Assembly: GCA_964501335.1 (NCBI GenBank)
Contig: CAZCTC010000043.1
Location: 3,346-67,345, forward strand
Source: CAZCTC01 sp964501335
Lineage (GTDB): Bacteria > Chloroflexota > Anaerolineae > B4-G1 > SLSP01
DNA length: 64,000 bases
Direction: 5' to 3'
Part shown: in pieces, positions 37,214 through 43,979 of the stretch
Layout: each line of letters opens with the position of its first letter
How positions within the stretch are numbered: position 1 is the first letter of the stretch
The notes under the pieces: generated by a model
Database searches by the model: none
What the model was told of the DNA's origin: nothing
Seen by the model: the letters and a program-made list of their open reading frames with translations, nothing else
Translations under genes and position numbers: made by a program

Positions 37214-37242
37214 TTGCGTATTTGTTCTAAAGCTCCTATAAT
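37214..37242 (+). promoter_or_regulatory. Promoter for the DUF4126 gene
   Basis: TTGCGT (37214-37219), 17-base spacer, TATAAT (37237-37242), 36 bases before the ATG at 37279. It is divergent from the HET-C/LysM promoter. Confidence 0.7.
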
Positions 37243-37278
37243 GAGCGCAGTGGGGAGCTGGAAAAAGAGGAGGTTACC

Positions 37279-37848
37279 ATGATTGAAACGATAACCGGAT
37301 TGGCCTCGGCGTTTGGGCTGTCCACTTCGGCCGGGTTGAATGCTTACATCCCCTTACTCATTGTGGCCGTGTTGGCGCATTTTACCGATCTCGTCAAACT
37401 GGAATCCCCGTGGGATCTGCTGGCTAACCCCTGGATCATCATTTTGATTTCGGTTTTGCTGGTCATTGAAGTGGTGGCGGATAAAATCCCGGCAGTCGAT
37501 ACAATCAACGACAGTATCCAGACTTTCATTCGTCCGGCGGCCGGAGCGATTTTGTTTGCGGCAACGACTCAAAGTGCCATTCATGTGCATCCGCTTGTGG
37601 CGATGGGCTGTGGCGTAATCCTGGCGGGGGGCGTCCATGCGGTCAAGATGGGGGCCCGGCCTGCGCTTACGATGACGACGGCGGGGATGGCCAACCCCAT
37701 TGTGAGTACGATTGAGGATATCGTGGCGTTGGTCACTTCCTTAGTGGCGGTGATCTTTCCTTACTTGATTCTCATGTGGGCGTTGTTGTTGATCACAGCG
37801 ATTGTATTGATTTTACAGCGGCGTAGTGTCCGGCGCACAGCGCGTTAA
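37279..37848 (+). CDS. DUF4126 membrane protein
   Basis: 189 residues with about five hydrophobic segments. It matches the DUF4126 pattern: FGLSTSAGLNAYIPLL at the start, DKIPAVDTINDSIQTFIRPAAGA in the middle and HAVKMGARPALTMTTAGMANP. The ATG follows GAGGAGG. Its function is unknown in the family. It is the first of three small membrane-associated genes on this strand (18 and 48 bases apart). Confidence 0.88.
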   Translation: MIETITGLASAFGLSTSAGLNAYIPLLIVAVLAHFTDLVKLESPWDLLANPWIIILISVLLVIEVVADKIPAVDTINDSIQTFIRPAAGAILFAATTQSAIHVHPLVAMGCGVILAGGVHAVKMGARPALTMTTAGMANPIVSTIEDIVALVTSLVAVIFPYLILMWALLLITAIVLILQRRSVRRTAR

Positions 37849-37866
37849 AAGGAAAGGAATAGTTCT

Positions 37867-38238
37867 ATGGACCCACAATATCCTTATCAACAAGGGCCTT
37901 ATCAACAGGCCCCGTATCCGTCTTCCGCTCCGACCAGCGGCACGGCAATTGCCAGCCTGATTTTGAGCATCCTGGGTCTGGTGCAGGTTTTGCCGTTTAT
38001 CGGATCGATTCTGGGACTTGCTTTGGGGTATTCGGCTCGCAGTGAGATCGATAACAGCGGTGGCCGGATCGGCGGTCGAGGAATGGCTACCTGGGGAATC
38101 ATCCTGGGTTGGTTGGGGGTAGCTATTATAGTTTTGGGTATATGTCTGGTCGTGTTGGCGTTCGCAGGAGTGCTGACTATTCCCGCGCTTGGGATTTGTG
38201 CCAATTCGGGTAATTTCAACTATTCCGGTCAGTGGTGA
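37867..38238 (+). CDS. DUF4190-type small membrane protein
   Basis: 123 residues: a Tyr/Pro/Gln-rich head (PYQQGPYQQAPYP), then two membrane segments joined by GYSARSEIDNSGGRIGGRG, which is the loop pattern of DUF4190 proteins. The ATG follows AAAGGAA. Family function is unknown; such proteins often accompany envelope genes. Confidence 0.82.
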   Translation: MDPQYPYQQGPYQQAPYPSSAPTSGTAIASLILSILGLVQVLPFIGSILGLALGYSARSEIDNSGGRIGGRGMATWGIILGWLGVAIIVLGICLVVLAFAGVLTIPALGICANSGNFNYSGQW

Positions 38239-38286
38239 GCCCCGAGGTTCAATTTGTTAACTTAAGTCTGGGTAAGGAGGAATTCT

Positions 38287-38586
38287 ATGTCGTTCGATAA
38301 CAATCAGAACTATGATCCACAGGCAGTCCCCCCGGTTGATCCTGGTTATGTGCCGCAACAACCGGTGGGAGGACCGGCGCCTGCTTATTACAATCAGGCT
38401 CCTGAGCCGCCTAAGTCTAACAACAATACCCGGACCATTATCATCGTGGTGGCTGTGGTGGTTGGTTTAATTTGTTGCTGCTGTCTGGCTTTTGGAGCAT
38501 ACATTGTTTCTACTCCTGAATTCCAGGAAGGTTTCCAGGAAGGTCTTGAGCAGAGCCAGAGCCTGTTGCCTTTGATTGGGGTTTGA
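38287..38586 (+). CDS. Small single-pass membrane protein
   Basis: 99 residues: a Pro/Gln/Asn-rich head of about 45 residues, one membrane segment (TIIIVVAVVVGLICCCCLAF shortened; about residues 50-72) with four adjacent Cys, and a short tail with the repeat EGFQEGLEQ. The ATG follows AAGGAGG. Not recognised. The Cys run at the end of the membrane segment could be lipidated, but no lipobox-type signal peptide is present. Confidence 0.75.
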   Translation: MSFDNNQNYDPQAVPPVDPGYVPQQPVGGPAPAYYNQAPEPPKSNNNTRTIIIVVAVVVGLICCCCLAFGAYIVSTPEFQEGFQEGLEQSQSLLPLIGV

Positions 38587-38632
38587 GCTTAACCCTTTAA
38601 GGACCGTTGAGTAGACCCTCTTAATTCAATTT

Positions 38633-38680
38633 AAGGAGGCGACCCAGGCTCCGCAAGGGGCCTGGGTCCGTTTTGTCGTG
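38633..38680 (+). promoter_or_regulatory. Shine-Dalgarno and hairpin directly before uvrC
   Basis: A strong AAGGAGG (38633-38639) is followed at once by the stem GACCCAGGC/GCCTGGGTC (38641-38649 with 38660-38668), then CGTTTTGTC and the GTG start at 38680. In linear form the spacing is 40 bases, too long; with the hairpin folded it becomes about 12. The hairpin followed by TTTT could alternatively be the terminator of the gene ending at 38586. Confidence 0.55.
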
Positions 38681-40569
38681 TGAAGGATCTTACAGAACAT
38701 CTACAGCAGAAACTTTCGATTTTGCCGACGCGGCCTGGGGTGTATTTGATGCACAATGCCAAAGGCCAGGTGATTTATGTCGGTAAGGCCATCAATCTTT
38801 CCAATCGGGTTCGTTCCTATTTCCATGCTGCGGCGCAGGAAAATTCCAAGACGCGGCGGTTGGTGGCGGATATTGTCGATATCGAATGGATTGTGACCGA
38901 TTCTGAGGTCGAGGCTTTGATTCTGGAAGCCAATCTGATCAAGCACTATCGTCCTTATTACAACATCAAGCTCAAGGACGACAAGCATTATCCCTATCTC
39001 AAGATTACCCACGAGGCTTTCCCCAAGGTTTTTATTACCCATCAAATGGAGCGTGACGGCAGCCGGTATTTCGGCCCTTATACTTCGACGGGAGCGTTGC
39101 GCGATACCCTGGATTTGCTGCGGCGGATTTTCCCTTTTCGGACCTGCGATCGGGTGATTACGGGGCGTGATCCCCGCCCCTGCCTTTATTATGATTTGAA
39201 GCTCTGTCTGGGGCCCTGTATCGGCGCCGCTTCGGAGGCTGAATACAATGGGGCGCTGGCTCAACTGGCCCGCTTTTTGGAAGGGCATACCGAAGATGTG
39301 ACCCAGGATCTGGAGCGGCGAATTCGAGAAGCGGCTGAGAAGCTGGAATTCGAGCGGGCCGCTGCTTTGCGGGATCGGCTGGTGACCTTGCGGCAGGTGA
39401 TGTCGCGGCAGAAGGTGGTCAGTACGGCGGCGTTGAACCAGGATGTGATCGCTCTGGCCCGGGATGACGGGAATGCCTGTGTGGAGATCTTCTTTGTGCG
39501 CAACGGCAAGCTGCTGGGTCGGGAATTTTTTGTGATGGAAGGTGGCCAATATGCCGACGATCAGGAGATGATGGCCGCTTTCTTGCAGCAGTTTTACAGC
39601 GAGGCGGCCTGGGTGCCTCCGGAAATCCTTCTGCCCGAGCAGATCACCGAAGCGGCCGTGTTGCAGGAGTGGTTGCGCAACAAGCGCGGCGATGCCGTCT
39701 ATTTGCAGGTGCCGCGGGAAGGTCCGGGGCGCGAGTTGATGGATATGGCGGCGACCAATGCGGTCGAGACGCTGCGCACGCTCAAGGCGCAGTGGGCGAT
39801 GGATCGGGAACGCAGTGAGCGGGCGATTGCGGAGTTGCAGGAGACATTGGGCCTGCCCCGTCCGCCGGTGCGGATGGAGTGTTACGATATTTCGACTACT
39901 CAGGGGGTGGAGGTGGTTGCCAGTCTGGTCGTCTTTGAGCATGGAATGCCGCGCAAGAGCGATTATCGCCGTTTTATCATCCGCAGCGTGGAAGGGCAAA
40001 ACGACTTTGCCAGTATGAAAGAAGTGTTGACCCGCCGATTGGATCGCTGGCGGCGGGTGGACAGCGGTGAATTGAAGGGCGTGCGCGGCAATCAGATGTG
40101 GGGAATGTTGCCCGATCTGTTGATCGTGGACGGCGGCAAAGGTCAGCTGGGCGTGGCGGTGGAGGTGCTGGCGGAGTTTGGACTCACCGAAAAGTTGCCG
40201 GTGATCGGGCTGGCCAAACAGGAAGAGGAAGTTTTTGCTCCCGGCCGGCTGACTTCATATCGGTTGCCCTATTCGGCGCCCGGGCTGCTGCTGTTGCGGG
40301 CTATCCGGGACGAGGCCCACCGGTTTGCGGTGACCTTCCACCGGCAGCGACGGGAGAAACGGGGGATGAAGTCGGCGTTGGATGCGATTCCTGGCGTGGG
40401 GCCGGCGCGGCGTAAGGCGCTGATTCAGGCCTTTGGCTCCGTGGCGGGAATCCGTAAGGCCGGCATTGAGGATTTGGCGAAGACCCCGGGAGTGCCGCGT
40501 AAGCTGGCCGAGGAGATCTACCGTTATTTCCGTGAGGAAAATGCCGACGACAGCTCCGCTACGGAGTAG
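38680..40569 (+). CDS. uvrC: Excinuclease ABC subunit C
   Basis: 629 residues, normal length. GIY-YIG nuclease domain at the start (RPGVYLMHNAKGQVIYVGKA, 18-37), a Cys-containing region (CDRVITGRDPRPCLYYDLKLC region), a UVR motif (LERRIREAAEKLEFERAA), the RNase H-like second nuclease domain (ECYDIS, LLIVDGGKGQL) and C-terminal helix-hairpin-helix motifs (LDAIPGVGPARRKALI). It makes both incisions in nucleotide excision repair with UvrA and UvrB, neither of which is in the window. It starts at GTG; the N-terminal alignment with other UvrC proteins supports that start. Confidence 0.96.
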   Translation: MKDLTEHLQQKLSILPTRPGVYLMHNAKGQVIYVGKAINLSNRVRSYFHAAAQENSKTRRLVADIVDIEWIVTDSEVEALILEANLIKHYRPYYNIKLKDDKHYPYLKITHEAFPKVFITHQMERDGSRYFGPYTSTGALRDTLDLLRRIFPFRTCDRVITGRDPRPCLYYDLKLCLGPCIGAASEAEYNGALAQLARFLEGHTEDVTQDLERRIREAAEKLEFERAAALRDRLVTLRQVMSRQKVVSTAALNQDVIALARDDGNACVEIFFVRNGKLLGREFFVMEGGQYADDQEMMAAFLQQFYSEAAWVPPEILLPEQITEAAVLQEWLRNKRGDAVYLQVPREGPGRELMDMAATNAVETLRTLKAQWAMDRERSERAIAELQETLGLPRPPVRMECYDISTTQGVEVVASLVVFEHGMPRKSDYRRFIIRSVEGQNDFASMKEVLTRRLDRWRRVDSGELKGVRGNQMWGMLPDLLIVDGGKGQLGVAVEVLAEFGLTEKLPVIGLAKQEEEVFAPGRLTSYRLPYSAPGLLLLRAIRDEAHRFAVTFHRQRREKRGMKSALDAIPGVGPARRKALIQAFGSVAGIRKAGIEDLAKTPGVPRKLAEEIYRYFREENADDSSATE

Positions 40570-40835
40570 GGCTGGGGGGTGGCACCCCGATAGATGAAAA
40601 AGAGAAGAGATTTCACCACAGAGGCACGGAGAACACAGAGAAGAGGAAAAGAGAAGATTGTAGACCGCCTGCGTTGCCGGGACTGATCTGGAAAAGGCCT
40701 ATGTTTTCGGCGGCTTTCTGAAGCCGCCGAAAACATAAACAAAAAAACTCTTTCCTCCCATCCAGCGCGGCGCATCTTATGGGGAAGGCATCGTTTGCGG
40801 GTGAGGGGGATTTCTTAAGCAGGTGCAACCTGTTT
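40570..40835. repeat. Repeat gap between uvrC and amj
   Basis: No gene seen. It contains GGTGGCACCCCGATAGATGAAAAAG (first part of a dispersed module, about 40577), TTTCACCACAGAGGCACGGAG (about 40607), a variable-stem hairpin at 40701-40736 (CGGCGGCT-TTCTGA-AGCCGCCG) with AACAAAAAAAC after it, and the flank CAGCGCGGCGCATCTTATGG (about 40760). Confidence 0.8.
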
Positions 40836-41627
40836 TCAGGGCAGGATCCAGCGGGTGATTTCCGCCATCATCCAGGCCAGCGGCAGCAGCAGCAATTGTG
40901 CGAGCAGGGTACCGATGAATCGGGCGCCTATCTGCCAGATCGTAATGTAAGTGACATCGTAGAGCGGTCGTTCCCCTCGCATGCAGCTGTCGCTTACCTG
41001 GGCGGCCAGCGGGTCGATCCAGATGTAATTGAGGATCACTCCAATTCCGGTGAAGAGTGGGGCGAGACTGCTGGCGGTGCGGGCTCCTTCAGGAACCAAG
41101 ACGCTGGCGTAAAGCGATGAGTAATTGGCTACCGTGAAGAGTGCGATGACCAGGATGTTGGAGATCAGGAATGAGAGGGGGAAGGGGCTGCGGCGTGAAG
41201 CGATCACTTTGGCCAGTCGGGGTTGCGTCAGCTGGTGTTGCATTTTCCAAAGGCCCTGGACGGAAGTTCCTTGAATGATCACCTGGGGCAGGGAGCCACG
41301 ATGCTCGTAGGAGAGGACCCCGGTAGCCAGGATTCGACTGCAGGTGGGCAGGAAGAGGGCTGCAATCAGGGTACCTATAGCGGCAGCCAGCAGCAGCTGT
41401 TGATAGTTGTGGTGGAGAGTGGTCAGGTTTTCTGCCAGCGTGACGTCGGCCAGACTGCTGAGGATGGGGGCGGCCAGAGCATTGGCAATTCTGGCTACTA
41501 AGGAAAGTACGTTATAGAGTGAATTGGCCATTGCCGGACGGCCGGTGCGAACTCCTGCCAGTCGGGCGGCATAGGCGCTGGTATCGACGCTATGGACGAT
41601 GAGTGTCAGAATGAAAAGTAAAAGCAT
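40836..41627 (-). CDS. amj: Amj-family lipid II flippase
   Basis: The ATG at 41627 is chosen because GAGGAG lies six bases upstream; the open frame continues further up but would cross the divergent neighbour. 263 residues, close to the family's usual length, with six or more hydrophobic segments. The N-terminal part (VHSVDTSAYAARLAGVRTGRPAMANSLYNVL) matches the DUF2837/Amj pattern of a charged A-x-R-x-A-G-V-R-T-G segment. Amj is the alternative to MurJ for moving lipid II across the membrane, so it would feed the PBP. The call is by pattern, without functional proof in this lineage. Confidence 0.85.
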   Translation of the reverse strand: MLLLFILTLIVHSVDTSAYAARLAGVRTGRPAMANSLYNVLSLVARIANALAAPILSSLADVTLAENLTTLHHNYQQLLLAAAIGTLIAALFLPTCSRILATGVLSYEHRGSLPQVIIQGTSVQGLWKMQHQLTQPRLAKVIASRRSPFPLSFLISNILVIALFTVANYSSLYASVLVPEGARTASSLAPLFTGIGVILNYIWIDPLAAQVSDSCMRGERPLYDVTYITIWQIGARFIGTLLAQLLLLPLAWMMAEITRWILP

Positions 41628-41693
41628 GTCGGTCTCCTCTCTAGAGTTACTATACTTCAAGTTGTCGTAAGGTCCATTTTTAAGGAGTTCACC

Positions 41694-43550
41694 ATGACTC
41701 TTCAAATCGCCCTGGTACTCGGCCTGTTGTTTGCTACGGTGCTGTTGTTTGCCAGCGAACGGCTGCGGTTGGATATTGTGGCTTTGTTGTTATTGCTGGC
41801 TTTGATGCTGACCGGGATTTTGACCCCTGCGGAAGCTCTGGCGGGCTTTTCCGATCCGGTGGTTTTGATGATTGCCGGTCTGTTTATCGTTGGCGGAGGA
41901 TTGACCCACACCGGATTGGCGGCGGCGATGGGGCGATTGCTGGCCCGGGCCGGTCGGCACGGCGGCGAAGCAGGGTTGGTGGTTTTGGTGATGTTGAGTG
42001 TGGCGGCCCTTTCGGCTTTTATGAGTACGGCTGGAGCCACGGCTATCTTTTTGCCGGTGGTGGTCAATCTGGCCTGGCGGGCGCGGGTCAGTCCCTCCAA
42101 GCTTTTGATGCCGCTGGCGTTCGGTTCGCTGATCGGGGGGATGTTGACGCTGATCGGGACGCCGCCCAATCTGGTGGTCAGTGGACAGCTTTCGACTCAT
42201 GGTTTGAAGCCTTTTGGGTTTTTCGATTTCACTCCGATCGGCCTGGTGTTGCTGGTGATTGGAGTGAGCTTTATGGCTTTAGTGGGGCGGCGGATGCTTT
42301 CGGATCGTTCCCGGCATTCGTTTGCGCTGGCCCGTTCGGAGGAAGAGACGCTTTCTTTAACGGATCTGGCCGCTGCCTATCATCTGCCCGGACAGCTTTT
42401 TCGGGTACGGATCCGGCGCAATTCACCGCTGGCCGGACGGACGGTGGCGGAGGTGGATCTGCGGGGCCGCTATCAGGTGAATGTGCTGGAATTGCAGAAC
42501 TGGCCCGACGGGCAGGTGCATCCTTCGCCGGCGCATCCGGTGCTTCCGGAGACGGTGTTGAGGGTTAACGATATTTTGCATATCCAGGCTACTTCGGAGG
42601 AAGTTTCCCAGATGGCACGCCAGGAAGCGTTGGGGGTGTTGCCGATCCGCGATCTGGATCGCCCGTTGATTTCGGAAGAGCTGGGGATGGTCGAGATTCT
42701 GTTGCCGCCGCGCTCTTCGCTGATCGGTAAGACGCTGCGTGAGATCCGATTCCGGGAGCGTTACAGCGTGACGGTGCTTTCGATTCTGCGTTTTGGCGAG
42801 CCTTTACGGGAAGAGTTGGGGGGAGCCCGGTTGCGTTTTGGGGATACTTTGCTGGTCCAGGGCAGCTGGGAGAAGATCGGTGTTTTGCGCGAGGAGAGCC
42901 GGGATTTTGTGGTGGTGGGGCAGCCGCATGAGATGTTGGAGAGTCCCGGTTCTGCTCATCAGCGGGCACCCATGGCGGCGGCGATTATGCTCGTCATGTT
43001 GTTGCTGATGACCTTTGAGGTGATCCCGGGGGTGGCGGCGGTGTTGCTGGCGGCCGTGGCGATGATCTTGACCCGGTGTCTGACGATGGAAGAGGCTTAT
43101 GGGGAGATGAACTGGGCCAGCGTGGTGTTGCTGGCCGGGACCTTACCGCTGGCTACTGCGCTGCAAAAGACCGGGGCGGTGCAATTTCTGGCGGCCGGTC
43201 TGACGCAGAGCCTGGGGGAGTGGGGCCCGCTGGCGATTTTGGGCGGTTTCTTTGTGTTGACTTCGGTGTGTAGTCAGTTTATTTCCAATACCGCGACGAC
43301 GGTGTTGATGGCGCCGATTGCCTATCAGGTGGCAACGCAACTGGGGTTTTCGCCTTACCCTTATTTGATGGTGGTGGCGCTGGCGGCTTCAACTTCGTTC
43401 TCCACGCCCATTGCTTCGATGAGCAATACGCTGGTGCTGGGGCCGGGCGGTTATCGATTTACGGATTTTCTGAAGGTGGGGGTTATTTTGCAGCTGTTGA
43501 TGTTGGTGGCCGGGCTGATCGTCGTGCCGTTTTTCTTTCCGTTCCGGTAA
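41694..43550 (+). CDS. SLC13-family permease with two TrkA-C domains
   Basis: 618 residues. About six membrane segments, two cytosolic RCK_C (TrkA-C) domains (about 225-300 and 315-400), and five or more further membrane segments. The duplicated transporter motif is visible as STAGATAIFLP/GTPPNLVVSG in the first half and SQFISNTATTVLMAP/STSFSTPIASMSN in the second, which form the hairpin tips of the divalent-anion:sodium symporter fold. The RCK_C insert suggests regulation by a bound ligand. The substrate may be sulfate or a dicarboxylate. The ATG follows AAGGAG, 66 bases from the divergent amj start, so the two share a regulatory region. Confidence 0.9.
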   Translation: MTLQIALVLGLLFATVLLFASERLRLDIVALLLLLALMLTGILTPAEALAGFSDPVVLMIAGLFIVGGGLTHTGLAAAMGRLLARAGRHGGEAGLVVLVMLSVAALSAFMSTAGATAIFLPVVVNLAWRARVSPSKLLMPLAFGSLIGGMLTLIGTPPNLVVSGQLSTHGLKPFGFFDFTPIGLVLLVIGVSFMALVGRRMLSDRSRHSFALARSEEETLSLTDLAAAYHLPGQLFRVRIRRNSPLAGRTVAEVDLRGRYQVNVLELQNWPDGQVHPSPAHPVLPETVLRVNDILHIQATSEEVSQMARQEALGVLPIRDLDRPLISEELGMVEILLPPRSSLIGKTLREIRFRERYSVTVLSILRFGEPLREELGGARLRFGDTLLVQGSWEKIGVLREESRDFVVVGQPHEMLESPGSAHQRAPMAAAIMLVMLLLMTFEVIPGVAAVLLAAVAMILTRCLTMEEAYGEMNWASVVLLAGTLPLATALQKTGAVQFLAAGLTQSLGEWGPLAILGGFFVLTSVCSQFISNTATTVLMAPIAYQVATQLGFSPYPYLMVVALAASTSFSTPIASMSNTLVLGPGGYRFTDFLKVGVILQLLMLVAGLIVVPFFFPFR

Positions 43551-43921
43551 AGGCCTGGCAAAGTTTTGGAAAAGACAGAAGGTCATGCGGAGGGCGGCAC
43601 CCCGAAGGATGAAAATAGACGATTCGTCAGGATTGGGTACCCACAAGGGGTACCCCTACGGGAGATCGTTTGTGTAGGGGCGAGGTTTGTGTAGGGGCGA
43701 CCTTTATGGTCGCCCGGGGGAGGATTTTTTGCATGGCGGGCCTATTTTCAGGACAGAAGGCCATGGCGGGGGCGGCACCCCGAAGGATGAAAATGGTTTT
43801 CAGGCGAGAGGGCGTCCACGCAGGGGCGCCCCTACATTGGCGGTGTTCGGGTAGGGGCGGCCCGATGTGGCCGCCCTCGGGGAGATTTTTGCACGGCGAG
43901 GCCTATTTTCAGGACAGAAGA
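43551..43921. repeat. Repeat-filled gap after the permease gene
   Basis: No gene seen. Two copies of GGGCGGCACCCCGAAGGATGAAAA (about 43589 and 43772), three of TATTTTCAGGACAGAAG-like sequence (about 43743 and 43905 clear), and hairpins GGGTACCCACAAGGGGTACCC (about 43634), GGGCGACCTTTATGGTCGCCC (about 43697) and GGGCGGCCCGATGTGGCCGCCC (about 43854). The same modules occur at 12153, 26101 and 62465-62640. Confidence 0.8.
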
Positions 43922-43956
43922 AGGAGAGCCCCCGACAAAGTCGGGGGCTCTCCTTT
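43922..43956. terminator. Bidirectional intrinsic terminator
   Basis: AGGAGAGCCCCCGAC-AAA-GTCGGGGGCTCTCCT, a perfect 15-base stem, between the permease gene and the convergent DUF4157 gene, 24 bases from the latter's stop. Confidence 0.85.
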
Positions 43957-43979
43957 GGGATCGATTGAGCCGTGTTGAA

